Of a stretch of DNA of 64,000 nt, positions 10,298 through 19,462 are shown piece after piece. The notes under the pieces were generated by a model. That model was not told the DNA's origin. It saw only the letters and a program-made list of their open reading frames with translations, and made no database searches. Origin of the DNA: Psychrobacter proteolyticus (GTDB lineage: Bacteria > Pseudomonadota > Gammaproteobacteria > Pseudomonadales > Moraxellaceae). Location: positions 477,946 through 541,945 of the forward strand of contig NZ_QLKS01000001.1 in assembly GCF_003350005.1 (NCBI RefSeq), in the 5' to 3' direction. Within the stretch, counting starts at the first letter, position 1. Every line of letters begins with the position of its first letter. The position numbers were made by a program, and so were the translations under genes.

Positions 10298-11002
10298 CTA
10301 CTCAGCATCATCCAACAGTTTATTAAGCTCGTCCACCATTGGATCGTCAATGATACTGCCTTCTACATAGCTGATTATCTCATCTACAGTCGTCAAATCC
10401 ATTTCACGAATACCTAAACTGACTAGTTGCGCATTAACAGATTCTAGGCTGTCATTATCTTCAGCGCCATCTAGTAAATCCTCTTCAAATCTACCTCTGA
10501 CAAACCAGTACATTTTTTCTAGTACGGTTTCTTTTTTGGTCAAAGTAGAATAACCATCACCATAAATAAACAGGTTAAAATGATAAGGTATTTCTACATC
10601 ATTAATGAAAAATGTACGCTGACACTCTAATGTATAGGCTTGAATCTCTTCATTTTCAGCGCTTTCATCACCTTTGTTGTCGTCATCATATTCAATCGCC
10701 TCTTCTATCAACTCACCTAATATTTGATAGTCACCGACTTTGATTTTATGATTATAAATGATAGCAGAGTCTGCGATTGCATCGAAAATAATGGCACTGA
10801 CATCTAAGGTATGGTTGTCGATATCATAGAATGCTTTTAACGCTGGCAAAAACTCTGTCAGCTCTTCTTCAGGCACTTGAATGAGAAACTGCTGCTCGTA
10901 TATTTTAATCATATCTTCAGGAGCATAGGTATTAGCAGTATTGGTCTCGTTTCTACCTGTTGGCTGCAAAGGTAAAAAATTATACGGGTTATGTTTGGTC
11001 AT
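10298..11002 (-). CDS. Acidic protein of unknown function
   Basis: I do not recognise a family. The 234-residue product is very acidic, with clusters such as EYDDDNKGDESAENEE near residues 104-119 and a DDPM-ELNKLLDDAE tail. It has no signal peptide or membrane helix and so is probably cytoplasmic. The N-terminus is polar (MTKHNPYNFLPLQPTG). The central part alternates hydrophobic strands (QRTFFINDVEIPYHFNLFIYG). It is a single-gene transcript with its own terminator, next to but apart from the capsule operon. Codon use looks like its neighbours. Confidence 0.75.
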   Translation of the reverse strand: MTKHNPYNFLPLQPTGRNETNTANTYAPEDMIKIYEQQFLIQVPEEELTEFLPALKAFYDIDNHTLDVSAIIFDAIADSAIIYNHKIKVGDYQILGELIEEAIEYDDDNKGDESAENEEIQAYTLECQRTFFINDVEIPYHFNLFIYGDGYSTLTKKETVLEKMYWFVRGRFEEDLLDGAEDNDSLESVNAQLVSLGIREMDLTTVDEIISYVEGSIIDDPMVDELNKLLDDAE

Positions 11003-11305
11003 TCAAAACTGCCTTTTTGCTTAAGTTAAATTTATTAAATGTCTGTGTTGCTCAATCTCTAAAAGCCTTTGAACGTGCTACTATTTTTCAGTACCGTAAG
11101 ACTTTAGGATTTATGGGCGTATTGTCTCTTATTCAGGCAATTTTAGATAGACAGTTATAAATATACAAGTTCAATCACTTTGCTTTAGACAAACAGTTTA
11201 AATAACACAGGCTAAAAAGACGATACTAGCCAGCAGTATCTTGATATCGCCTTCAAGTTTTAATCCAATTTTCACTTTTCTCTAAAGCTACTTACATACC
11301 AATTA
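11003..11305. other. Intergenic region with a possible gene remnant
   Basis: About 300 bp between two minus-strand genes. The plus-strand frame ending in TAA at 11158-11160 reads a plausible protein tail (AFERATIFQYRKTLGFMGVL and so on) without a start or ribosome site of its own. It may be the 3' end of a decayed gene or chance. No terminator is evident for the gene starting at 11306. Confidence 0.25.
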
Positions 11306-12445
11306 TCAACTTATTTGCTGCCAACCTGATGTTGCATGATGTTCATCTTGATGCGCAAATAAAGGGTGAGCTTTGGCTTCATGTAAACTCAGCACAGGGG
11401 TCACACAGACATCCGTTGCTGAAAACACACGTTGCCAATGCTCAAGCGTTTGACTGGCGAATTTTTCCGCGATTGTGTTGGTCGCAGTTTCACTCTCAGG
11501 TCTATTGGGCATGATACCAAGTTGCCAGTGTATTTCTTTAAGCGACGGTAGCTCCAATACCTCACATAGCCCTTGCCAAAATTTCAACTCCAAGGAACCA
11601 ACCGCCATATGCCGCTTATCAGCGGTTTGGTACAATCGATAGCATGGTAATGCACCGCCTAAAAAGTCATGATGCGGCAGTAGAGTGTCGTTTAAGCCAT
11701 TTCCTGAAAGGCTATTAATCAGTTTGCCTGTGACCTTTGGCATGACCATATGATTGTACAAACTGTGCGTCATGCTAATAGTAATGTGTCGTCCCCTGCC
11801 CGTACGCTGCGCGGCAAATACGGCAGCCAACAGTGCTATCACTGCTGTATCACTACCACCTGCCAAATCCGCAAACTGGATATTAGGCATAGCCTGCTCA
11901 CCCTGCGCTGTTTTTAGCTGATCTAGTACACCGCTCATAGCCATAAAATTAATATCATGACCGGCTTTGTTGGCCCAGTCATGAGTCACTTGAGAGCCAC
12001 TTTTTGAGTCAGCATTTTCTAAATAAATACCTTCTTTTGCGTAATTGCCTGCTACGCCATAACCAGTAATAGATACCATTACTAGCTTTGGATTGATGGC
12101 ATGCAAGGTCTTAGCATCTAGCCCCATATCGGCTAGGACACCTGGGCGAAAGCTATCTAGCATCACATCAGCTTCTTTGAGATGTGCTTTTATAGCTTCA
12201 ATGGCTTTGGGATCATGAAAGTCATGCTTTTCGGTCTTCTTACCGTGGTTTAGAGCTACGAAGAGCTCACCAAATACCCGAGCAGGATCGCCTTGTTTGG
12301 GCTCGATTTTAAGGACGTCCGCGCCCAAATCCGCAAGCAAACGAGTGGCAAAAGGCCCAGGTAGGTTACGAGTCAGATCTAACACTTGCAACCCTTGTAG
12401 ACAGTCCGCCATTTGATCATGATTTGATACATGCATGTCAGTCAT
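11306..12445 (-). CDS. CaiB/BaiF family protein, alpha-methylacyl-CoA racemase-like
   Basis: Class III CoA-transferase fold, 379 residues. The start is typical: LDLTRNLPGPFATRLLADLGADVLKIE. FRPGV (99-103), H163 in GHDINFMAMSGVL and D193 in FADLAGGS match the His/Asp pair used by alpha-methylacyl-CoA racemases, which favours a racemase over a true CoA-transferase. Such an enzyme lets 2-methyl-branched acyl-CoAs enter beta-oxidation. It is the last gene of the operon; its start overlaps the end of the FadJ-like gene by 8 bp. A transferase role cannot be excluded. Confidence 0.78.
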   Translation of the reverse strand: MTDMHVSNHDQMADCLQGLQVLDLTRNLPGPFATRLLADLGADVLKIEPKQGDPARVFGELFVALNHGKKTEKHDFHDPKAIEAIKAHLKEADVMLDSFRPGVLADMGLDAKTLHAINPKLVMVSITGYGVAGNYAKEGIYLENADSKSGSQVTHDWANKAGHDINFMAMSGVLDQLKTAQGEQAMPNIQFADLAGGSDTAVIALLAAVFAAQRTGRGRHITISMTHSLYNHMVMPKVTGKLINSLSGNGLNDTLLPHHDFLGGALPCYRLYQTADKRHMAVGSLELKFWQGLCEVLELPSLKEIHWQLGIMPNRPESETATNTIAEKFASQTLEHWQRVFSATDVCVTPVLSLHEAKAHPLFAHQDEHHATSGWQQIS

Positions 12446-14633
12446 CGGAGAACGCCTCGCCTTTGGCTGCCATATCTAGCAAGATTTGAGCAGGCTCAAA
12501 ACGTTCACCATATTTCGCAGCCAGCTCACGGCTACGCTCAACAAACGCACTCACGCCCATTGCATTGATAAACTGTAGCGTACCGCCATGCTGCGGTGCA
12601 AACCCCCAACCAAAGATAGACCCTATATTGGTATCGGCCACTGAGCGCACGACATTTTCCTCATAGCATTTAGCAGATTCATTGGCTTGAATAAACATCA
12701 GGCGATCAACCAAATCTTGCTGCGATGGTTGCTCTGACTTTGGTGGGTATAAATTTACCAACTCAGGCCATAGATATTTATCACCCTCTGTTGGATAGTC
12801 ATAGAATCCTTTGCCATTTTTCTTACCTTCGCGCCCATGCTCATTGACCAGTGTTTTTAGTATTTCATAAAAAGGACGCACTACGATTGGCTTACCTTCG
12901 GCTACCATATCAAGTTGCTGCTGTTCACCAACATGTAACGCCAAGCTTAACGACACTTCATCTTGCAATGCTAAAGGCGGCATCGGCATACCTGTTTTCA
13001 TACCGGCGACTTCGATACTACGCGGATGCACACCCTCTCCTAGCATCGCAATACCCTCTGATACATAGGTGCCAAATACCCGCGAGGTATAAAAGCCATG
13101 ACTGTCATTGACAACGATAGGTGTTTTACCTATTTGCACAACATAGTCGAAAGCTTTGGCCAATGTTGCATCGTCGGTTTGCTCGCCCATGATAATCTCA
13201 ACCAGCGGCATCTTATCTACTGGCGAGAAAAAATGCAGACCGATGAACTGGTTTGGTCGCGTGCTGGCTTTTGCCAATCCAGTAATAGGTAGCGTTGAGG
13301 TATTAGAGGCATAAACGGCCGTGCTTGAAATCACTGCTTCGCTTTGCTGGGTACACTTGCCTTTAATTTCTCGGTTTTCAAACACTGCTTCGATAATAAG
13401 ATCACAATCTACCAAATCACCATAAGAAACTGTTGGCGTGATGCGTTCTAAGAGAGCTTGTTTTTTCTCTTCGGTAGCACGCTTTCGGCTAATGGCTTTA
13501 TCCAAAATACTAGCAGAATACGCTTTGCCTTTTTCAGCATTGACAATATCCGTGTCCAATAAGACAACGTCTATACCTGCTTTGGCAGTGACATAAGCAA
13601 TGCCTGCGCCCATCATGCCAGCACCCAAAATACCGACTTTTTTAGTTTGGGTTCGCTCAAACCCTTGAGGCCGAGACTGACCTTTTTTGATGCTATTTAG
13701 CTGAGTCCATAAGGTGTTGATCATGTTTTTAGATTCAGTAGACATCACGCAAGCGGCAAAATAACGCGACTCAATTTCAAGCCCTGTATCGATATCCACT
13801 AGGCATCCTTCAAACACACAAGACATAATGTGAGTAATCGCTGGATAGTTGCCATGTGACTTTTGATTGGCCATGGCTGGGGCGATAGAGAATATAGGAA
13901 CCACCTTTGGATGCTTACTATCGCCGCCAGGAATTTTAAAACCTTTCTTATCCCATGGCTGCTGAGCGCTTGGATTACTTTGAATCCAGTCTTTTGCTTG
14001 CTTCAGCATATCTGCTTGATCAGTGGCTATTGCATCAATAAGTCCAATGTCTTTTGCCGCTGCTGGTCGTAATTCTTTACCTTGAGTCATTAGCTCCAGT
14101 GCTACTTGAATACCGACCAATCGCGGTAAGCGCTGAGTACCACCGCCACCAGATAACAAGCCTAATTTTACCTCAGGCAAACCAAGCTTGGTCTTGGGCG
14201 TGTCAATGGCAATACGATAATGACATGCCAGTGCAAGCTCTAAACCACCGCCTAATGCGGTTCCTGTCATAGCAGCGACGACAGGTTTGCCTGAGGTCTC
14301 AAGCTTGCGCAAACTCCCTTTGAGTTCTTCGGTCAGTGCAAATGCTTGCTCCGCTGTCTCAATCTTACTTAATTGATCAATATCTGCACCAACCACAAAG
14401 GTTTCTTTGGCCGATGTGAGAATCAAGCCTATGGCGGCGTCATCATTGATGAAACTATCGACCATCGTGGCAAATGATTCTGTAAAGCCATCACCGATGA
14501 CATTCATTTTGCGTTTGCTTTGGTCAATCGTGACGGTGACGATACCATCGTCATCACGCTGAGCAGAGAAGTTTTCTAGTACATTAATGGCTGTTACGCT
14601 ATCTGCTGTCTGGTTATTTGTCATCATTTTCAT
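12438..14633 (-). CDS. fadJ: Multifunctional fatty-acid oxidation enzyme (enoyl-CoA hydratase / 3-hydroxyacyl-CoA dehydrogenase), FadJ-like
   Basis: About 730 residues. The N-terminal crotonase domain has GTALGGGLELALACHYRIA and GLPEVKLGLLSGGGGTQRLP, which carry the oxyanion glycines and the catalytic glutamates. An NAD-binding 3-hydroxyacyl-CoA dehydrogenase domain starts near residue 327 (KVGILGAGMMGAGIA), followed by the catalytic-His segment GLHFFSPVDKMPLVEI, and two C-terminal HADH domains complete it. It hydrates enoyl-CoA and oxidises the product to 3-ketoacyl-CoA for the thiolase upstream. AAGGG lies too close to the first ATG; the third or fourth codon (14627 or 14624), both ATG, is better spaced and is the likely real start. 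Confidence 0.92.
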   Translation of the reverse strand: MKMMTNNQTADSVTAINVLENFSAQRDDDGIVTVTIDQSKRKMNVIGDGFTESFATMVDSFINDDAAIGLILTSAKETFVVGADIDQLSKIETAEQAFALTEELKGSLRKLETSGKPVVAAMTGTALGGGLELALACHYRIAIDTPKTKLGLPEVKLGLLSGGGGTQRLPRLVGIQVALELMTQGKELRPAAAKDIGLIDAIATDQADMLKQAKDWIQSNPSAQQPWDKKGFKIPGGDSKHPKVVPIFSIAPAMANQKSHGNYPAITHIMSCVFEGCLVDIDTGLEIESRYFAACVMSTESKNMINTLWTQLNSIKKGQSRPQGFERTQTKKVGILGAGMMGAGIAYVTAKAGIDVVLLDTDIVNAEKGKAYSASILDKAISRKRATEEKKQALLERITPTVSYGDLVDCDLIIEAVFENREIKGKCTQQSEAVISSTAVYASNTSTLPITGLAKASTRPNQFIGLHFFSPVDKMPLVEIIMGEQTDDATLAKAFDYVVQIGKTPIVVNDSHGFYTSRVFGTYVSEGIAMLGEGVHPRSIEVAGMKTGMPMPPLALQDEVSLSLALHVGEQQQLDMVAEGKPIVVRPFYEILKTLVNEHGREGKKNGKGFYDYPTEGDKYLWPELVNLYPPKSEQPSQQDLVDRLMFIQANESAKCYEENVVRSVADTNIGSIFGWGFAPQHGGTLQFINAMGVSAFVERSRELAAKYGERFEPAQILLDMAAKGEAFSDD

Positions 14634-14700
14634 CCCTTAAATGACTCTTTGTATATTGCGTTTTAGTCTAATTGGTTTTCAGGTATATTTTAGAAAGAAG

Positions 14701-15909
14701 TTAAACACGCTCAATAATGGTGGCAATTCCCATACCACCGCCCACGCATAACGTAATCATAGCTGTCTGTAGGTCTCGGCGTTCTAGCTCATCAAGGACA
14801 GTCGTCATCAGCATCGCGCCTGTTGCTCCAAGCGGATGACCCATGGATATTGCACCACCGTTGACGTTGACGATATCAAGCGAGATTCTAAAATCATCAG
14901 CGGTATTCATCGGCACAGCAGCGAAGGCTTCATTAATCTCCCAAAGGTCTATATCAGAAGCTTGCATGCCCGCTTTGGCGAGGGCTTTTTGGCAAGCTGG
15001 CGTCGGGCCTGTCAGCATAATGGCAGGCTCTGAGCCAATGACTGAGGCCATCGTGATTTTGGCGCGTGGTTTTAGCCCTGCTTTTTGACCAGCCACCGCG
15101 CTACCAACCAAACAAATAGCAGCGCCGTCGACGATGCCTGAAGAGTTGCCTGCATGATGCACGTGATTGACGGTTTCAATCGTGGTATATCGGTCTAATA
15201 TCACACTATCAAAGCCCATTTTTCCCGGCATAATAAAAGAAGGTTTAAGACCCGCTAAAGTCTCGACGTTGGTATTAGGGCGGATGGTTTCATCTTTATC
15301 CAATAGCATCATGCCGTTGAGATCGGTGACAGGGACGACAGACTTGTCGTAATAGCCTTTCTCCCAAGCCTGTGCCGCGCGGCGATGCGACTCGGTGGCA
15401 AAGGCATCGACATCACTACGACTAAAGCCTTTGAGCGTCGCGATGGTATCTGCACCTACTCCTTGCGGTACAAAATGCGTCGCTTCATTGACACGTGGAT
15501 CCATGTACCAAGCACCGCCATCAGAGCCCATCGGCACACGGCTCATAGACTCAACGCCGCCTGCCACGACCATGTCTTCCATACCTGACATGACTTTGGC
15601 CGCTGCTAGGTTGATAGACTCCAGACCAGAGGCACAAAATCGAGACAAGGTAAGACCTGCCACATTTTGTGCCCAACCAGCATCAATCACAGCGATACGG
15701 GCAATATCAGAGCCTTGCTCACCCACCGGTGTTACGCAGCCAAGCACCACATCGTCTACTAAACTGGTATCCAAATTATGGCGCTGCTGCATCTCTTTTA
15801 GTAAAGTTCGTGTCAGCCAAATCGGTGATGCCTGATACAACGAACCGTCCTTTTTGCCTTTGCCACGTGGCGTGCGGATAGCGTCATAAATGTAAGCGGT
15901 CTCAGTCAT
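14701..15909 (-). CDS. fadI: Acetyl-CoA acyltransferase (3-ketoacyl-CoA thiolase), FadI/FadA-like
   Basis: Cleaves 3-ketoacyl-CoA with CoA to release acetyl-CoA. The thiolase-fold protein of 402 residues has the nucleophile C92 in RFCASGLES, then NEAFAAV, H358 in [10 protein letters not shown] and C388 in LCVGGGMG. The ATG follows AAAGGA at about 7 bases. It lies 62 bp after the acyl-CoA dehydrogenase gene and 67 bp before the FadJ-like gene, completing a beta-oxidation operon. The closest named family could be FadI or a broader acetyl-CoA C-acetyltransferase. Confidence 0.9.
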   Translation of the reverse strand: MTETAYIYDAIRTPRGKGKKDGSLYQASPIWLTRTLLKEMQQRHNLDTSLVDDVVLGCVTPVGEQGSDIARIAVIDAGWAQNVAGLTLSRFCASGLESINLAAAKVMSGMEDMVVAGGVESMSRVPMGSDGGAWYMDPRVNEATHFVPQGVGADTIATLKGFSRSDVDAFATESHRRAAQAWEKGYYDKSVVPVTDLNGMMLLDKDETIRPNTNVETLAGLKPSFIMPGKMGFDSVILDRYTTIETVNHVHHAGNSSGIVDGAAICLVGSAVAGQKAGLKPRAKITMASVIGSEPAIMLTGPTPACQKALAKAGMQASDIDLWEINEAFAAVPMNTADDFRISLDIVNVNGGAISMGHPLGATGAMLMTTVLDELERRDLQTAMITLCVGGGMGIATIIERV

Positions 15910-15971
15910 AAAAAATCCTTTTTTTATTTTTTAAATAAACAATAATTATCGTAGTCTTATAATATAAGCGT

Positions 15972-17123
15972 CTACATAAATCGTGAAGCCAGCTCTTTCA
16001 TAATTTCATTGGTACCGCCATAGATTTTTTGCACGCGCGCATCAGCATATAAACGAGCGATAGGATACTCTGTCATATAGCCATAGCCACCAAACAGCTG
16101 CACACATTCGTCGATGACTTCGCACTGTTTTTCGGTGACCCAATATTTGATTAATGAGGCATGCGGTACAGAGAGTTTGCCATCTAACATCGCATCCACT
16201 GCCGCATCACACATGGTGCTGGCAGCGAGATAATCGGCATAGCACTCCGCCATCTTAAAGCGGGTATTTTGAAACTTCCAAATAGGCTTGCCAAAGGCTT
16301 CTCGACCTTTTACGTAGTCTAGCGTTAAGTTGATCGCTAACTTCATCGAGCCGACCCCTGACAGCGCAATGATTAAACGCTCACGCGGCAACTCCTGCAT
16401 CATTTGGATAAAGCCCATACCTTCTACCGTACCCAATAGATTTTTTTGCGGCACACGTACATTGCTAAAGAACAGCTCTGAGGTATCCTGCGAGGTCAGA
16501 CCAATCTTATCTAGGTTACGTCCACGCTCAAACCCTTCTACTTTATCCGTTTCTATAATGATAAGTGAGACGCCTTGCGCACCTTTTTCACGGTCTGTTT
16601 TGCATGCTAATAAGATAAGATTGGCATGCTGACCATTGGTAATAAAGGTCTTAGAGCCATTGATAATGTAGTCATCACCATCTCTTACCGCATAGGTTTT
16701 GATGTTTTGTAGGTCGGAGCCAGTACCAGGCTCGGTCATGGCGATGGCACCGATATATTCACCTGTTGCCATTTTTGGTAGCCACGCTTGTTTTTGTTCC
16801 TCAGTACCATGGTCTAAAATATAAGGCGCGACAATACCTGAGTGCACCATACCGCCAAATCCCGATTGATTGGCCTCAGTCTGTGCGTAGATAAGCGCCG
16901 CTTCATGACCAAAATCCCCGCCGCCGCCGCCATACTCGCTTGGTATCGCTGCACACAGAAACCCCATTTCGCCTGCCTCTTCCCACGCAGCGCGATCAAT
17001 CATGCCATTTTTACGCCACTGCTCATCTTTGGGATCCCAAGATTGAAACATTTTTAAGGCGCTGTCGTACACCATCTGATGCTCTTCGGTCATCCAGTTT
17101 GGGGTGAATTTTTCGATACTCAT
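15972..17123 (-). CDS. Acyl-CoA dehydrogenase, long-chain (LCAD)-like
   Basis: FAD enzyme for the first oxidation step of beta-oxidation, 383 residues from the chosen start. It has AIAMTEPGTGSDLQ (FAD/substrate signature), the central beta domain and a C-terminal helical domain ending IYGGTNEIMKELASRFM. YGGT replaces the YEGT base of short- and medium-chain enzymes. Like LCAD and IVD it has another candidate glutamate, in MMQELPRERL. The frame is open to 17210, but ATG 17123 has AAGGA 9 bases upstream, and the extra 29 codons lie mostly inside a dispersed repeat (17162-17268). It is the first gene of the operon. Confidence 0.9.
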   Translation of the reverse strand: MSIEKFTPNWMTEEHQMVYDSALKMFQSWDPKDEQWRKNGMIDRAAWEEAGEMGFLCAAIPSEYGGGGGDFGHEAALIYAQTEANQSGFGGMVHSGIVAPYILDHGTEEQKQAWLPKMATGEYIGAIAMTEPGTGSDLQNIKTYAVRDGDDYIINGSKTFITNGQHANLILLACKTDREKGAQGVSLIIIETDKVEGFERGRNLDKIGLTSQDTSELFFSNVRVPQKNLLGTVEGMGFIQMMQELPRERLIIALSGVGSMKLAINLTLDYVKGREAFGKPIWKFQNTRFKMAECYADYLAASTMCDAAVDAMLDGKLSVPHASLIKYWVTEKQCEVIDECVQLFGGYGYMTEYPIARLYADARVQKIYGGTNEIMKELASRFM

Positions 17124-17161
17124 GATGTCTATCCTTGACAAGGTGGAGTGAATAACAACTA

Positions 17162-17268
17162 TATAGTCAAATCTATATAAGTCCGCTACATCGTCATCCT
17201 CGCTAAGCATACTAATGTATAACTTGCACTCGGTTTCCTTGTATCGAAATTATATTGAACTGACTATA
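17162..17268. repeat. Miniature inverted-repeat element, intact copy A
   Basis: A 107-bp unit also found, interrupted, at 23447-23723. Its ends TATAGTCA (17162) and TGACTATA (17268) are exact inverted repeats; the similarity extends to about 19 bp (consensus TATAGTCANNTCNATATAA, 16 of 19 matching). Ends starting TATAG recall the Correia-type miniature elements of Neisseria with TA target duplication. It sits 38 bp upstream of the acyl-CoA dehydrogenase start, between gene and operators, so it is probably in the mRNA leader. Confidence 0.7.
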
Positions 17269-17292
17269 GCTAAGTCGTTTTAAAAAATTTAT

Positions 17293-17308
17293 GGTAATTC
17301 CTATTACC
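17293..17308. promoter_or_regulatory. Candidate TetR operator 1
   Basis: Perfect inverted repeat GGTAAT-TCCT-ATTACC in the divergent region between the beta-oxidation operon and the TetR gene. A near-copy lies 109 bp away, at 17402. Two copies in the region between a regulator and its neighbouring operon are what autoregulating TetR proteins usually show; binding is inferred. Confidence 0.6.
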
Positions 17309-17401
17309 GTTATAAACATACTATAAATTCTTTGTATTTGCTAACATATGAGTCTTATACTAGGCTACGAAAAACCACTTCGCAATCAATTAAATAAAAA
17401 T

Positions 17402-17417
17402 GGTAATTTACATTACT
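17402..17417. promoter_or_regulatory. Candidate TetR operator 2
   Basis: GGTAAT-TTAC-ATTACT, one mismatch from a perfect palindrome, with the same half-sites and spacing as the site at 17293. It is about 85 bp upstream of the TetR start codon and could serve autorepression. Confidence 0.55.
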
Positions 17418-17503
17418 TATTAATTTAATCACGTTAAACTATCGAGCAAATTATTTAACTGGTAGGACGTATTAGATAGCCAATACTTTAAGAAGCAATA
17501 AAT

Positions 17504-18142
17504 ATGAAAACATCTCATCAGTCAGACAGCTTTACGCAAACTCGATCTCTAGCGCCCCTATCCGATATGCGGCCCGCAACTTTGGATAAAATTGAACAGG
17601 CCGTTCGTAAGGTCTTTGCAGGATTTGATGCGAATGAGGTGACGATGGCGCAGATTGCAAAGTCTGCAAACGTCTCTTTGCAAACGCTCTACAAGTACTT
17701 CGGTGATAAGCAAACGCTGTTTTATACTATAATGGATATTGTGCTCGGCAGATTAGCCGCTAGAATTATGGATCATTTGCAAGGGATTGATAGCGTACAA
17801 GATCGTCTACGTAAGACGTTGTGGGTCTGCTTTGATTTTGTCGACTCGCATCCAGATGCGGTGATGGTGCTGTCTTCTGTTTCGGCATCGCGTATACGTA
17901 ATATCGCAATCTATGAAAACAAAGAGTTAATTGGCGCGTTTTTAGCGGTATTAGAAGATGGGCAAAATCGTGGGGTGCTCAATGATACTGTTCCACTGCA
18001 CATACTCTTCGATGTGTTTATGGGGTTCATCAGTCGACTTGGTTTAATGCATACCATTCGCCAAACAGAAACACCGTTAAATGCAGAGTTTGATGCGCTA
18101 TTTGTGATTTTATGGCGCGCCATCTCTAAGCCTGAAGCTTAA
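17504..18142 (+). CDS. TetR/AcrR family transcriptional regulator
   Basis: The 212-residue protein has an N-terminal TetR DNA-binding domain (IEQAVRKVFAGFDANEVTMAQIAKSANVSLQTLYKYFGDKQTLF, roughly residues 27-72). The helix-turn-helix contains the characteristic LY-YF-DK signature. The C-terminal ligand domain is divergent. It is transcribed away from the fatty-acid oxidation operon, across a region with two matching inverted repeats, so it likely represses that operon and itself and responds to an acyl-CoA. It resembles PsrA/FadR-type TetR regulators in context only. A terminator follows at 18211-18240. Confidence 0.88.
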   Translation: MKTSHQSDSFTQTRSLAPLSDMRPATLDKIEQAVRKVFAGFDANEVTMAQIAKSANVSLQTLYKYFGDKQTLFYTIMDIVLGRLAARIMDHLQGIDSVQDRLRKTLWVCFDFVDSHPDAVMVLSSVSASRIRNIAIYENKELIGAFLAVLEDGQNRGVLNDTVPLHILFDVFMGFISRLGLMHTIRQTETPLNAEFDALFVILWRAISKPEA

Positions 18143-18210
18143 AATGAATTTTATAAAACTGATATTTAGCAGTGTTTGACTTTTAGAATAAAACATAACG
18201 TAAAAAACCA

Positions 18211-18240
18211 AAAAGCCCCACGATAAAGTGAGGCTTTTTT
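18211..18240 (+). terminator. Rho-independent terminator after the TetR gene
   Basis: AAAAGCCCCAC pairs with GTGAGGCTTTT (one internal mismatch) across GATAAA, followed by more T. It sits between convergent genes and may act in both directions. Confidence 0.8.
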
Positions 18241-18299
18241 ATACTTATTTTTCAGTCAATGTCATTAACAGCTCGCGCTGCTTGTACACTCAAAACTTT

Positions 18300-18947
18300 T
18301 TAGATACTGCTAGATTTTGGCAATCCATACTCTGCATGATCGACCACGTGGTTGTTTTGTTCAATAGTCAGTCGATAACCTTTGATGATACCGTCGTATG
18401 GCAAACTGCCCTCATACTGCTGATAATGCTCGCAAATGCTGTCTTGAATCACTAATTTACGTGTAGCATCGTCTAGTTTGGCAAAGCCACTAGGTAAATG
18501 CACTTGCGCAAAACGTGAAGCCGCGCCACGAGACATCCAGTTATCGGCACTCGCAAACGTGAAATCTACTTCCGCTCGTAAGCTATATCTAGGTAGCGTA
18601 TTAGAGTAGTTCTCCAAGTCGTATTTAATTTGAGCAATATCTTCTGCGAATGGCTGATACGGTATCTCAAGTACGGCAAACAATTTTGCTAAAAACTCAT
18701 CAGCGGTAAAGTGCTTGTCCATATAGCTACCATCAAGCCCAAGGAATTTGCTCGACAGTACATGGCGCAGGCGGTCATAGGCAGGTATGGTGTGTTTAAG
18801 AGGATAGCCCATTTGCTTGACGATATCTTGCGGGCGCAGCTCAAGCGACTCTATTTGATTGATAATATATTGCGCTAGAGAATGGCGTGGGTGATAACGA
18901 CGGGTATATTTAGATGGGTTAGCAATGTGGCTCATGATATTGAACAC
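18300..18947 (-). CDS. Conserved-looking protein of unknown function
   Basis: Not recognised. The product is 215 residues, with no signal peptide or membrane helix. The N-terminal third (YHPRHSLAQYIINQIESLEL, then PQDIVKQMGYP and a YDRLRHVLSSKFLGLDGSYM run) reads like a small helical, lambda-repressor-like fold. The C-terminal half is beta-rich with SRGAASRFAQVHLPSGFAKLDD. The first codon is GTG with GGAG six bases upstream; an ATG at 18935 is the alternative. It is convergent with the TetR gene. Confidence 0.7.
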   Translation of the reverse strand: MFNIMSHIANPSKYTRRYHPRHSLAQYIINQIESLELRPQDIVKQMGYPLKHTIPAYDRLRHVLSSKFLGLDGSYMDKHFTADEFLAKLFAVLEIPYQPFAEDIAQIKYDLENYSNTLPRYSLRAEVDFTFASADNWMSRGAASRFAQVHLPSGFAKLDDATRKLVIQDSICEHYQQYEGSLPYDGIIKGYRLTIEQNNHVVDHAEYGLPKSSSI

Positions 18948-19462
18948 CTTAGACTCCTGTTACTCCGACGAAAAAGTATGATATACGCCCAAATAGGCAA
19001 AAAATCAGGCACAAATGAGGTTGTCGGAGTACAGGCTCATGCGCTTTACCAGAGTTGTTTTATATCGTGCTGGAAGTTGCAAGGTTTGTCACGCCGCCAT
19101 TAGACTATTGTCATGGTCGGCAATAACAAAACTGTTAAACCCACGATAGATCGTTCAACGATGATAGCACATCAGGTGATAAAAAATAAATACCGATATG
19201 TTTACTTACTTTCATTTTTAAGTACTGCTTTTTAAGGTATGTAAAACCTTCTCCTCTTGGCCAAAATATGTCACCAAGATGACGGAATTTGAACTCTCAA
19301 TCTCTATAATCAAACAACTTTTATATTAAGCCATGAATTAACAATCTTTATCAAAAAACACCTTTCACGATTGACGTGGGCTTGCTATCTTGCCCCGCAA
19401 ACCTTGTATTCTAATTAAGCCTGCCCCACTTTGACCTATCACACGTAGTATTCGCATCTGTA
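18948..19462. other. Long intergenic region upstream of sotB
   Basis: About 515 bp separating divergent genes. The only long frame (18882-19103, plus) is mostly antisense to the neighbour and has no ribosome site. I see no repeat, RNA gene or clear operator; it should hold the two divergent promoters. Confidence 0.4.

Noticed and set aside
15395..15835. 146-codon plus-strand frame inside the thiolase gene
   Set aside because: Antisense shadow; the minus-strand thiolase has every catalytic motif.
17124..17210. N-terminal extension of the acyl-CoA dehydrogenase
   Set aside because: Lies largely within a dispersed repeat, lacks family similarity, and a better ATG with a ribosome site is at 17123.
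18882..19103. 73-codon plus-strand open frame upstream of sotB
   Set aside because: It overlaps the start of the antisense gene, has no ribosome site and its composition is not protein-like.
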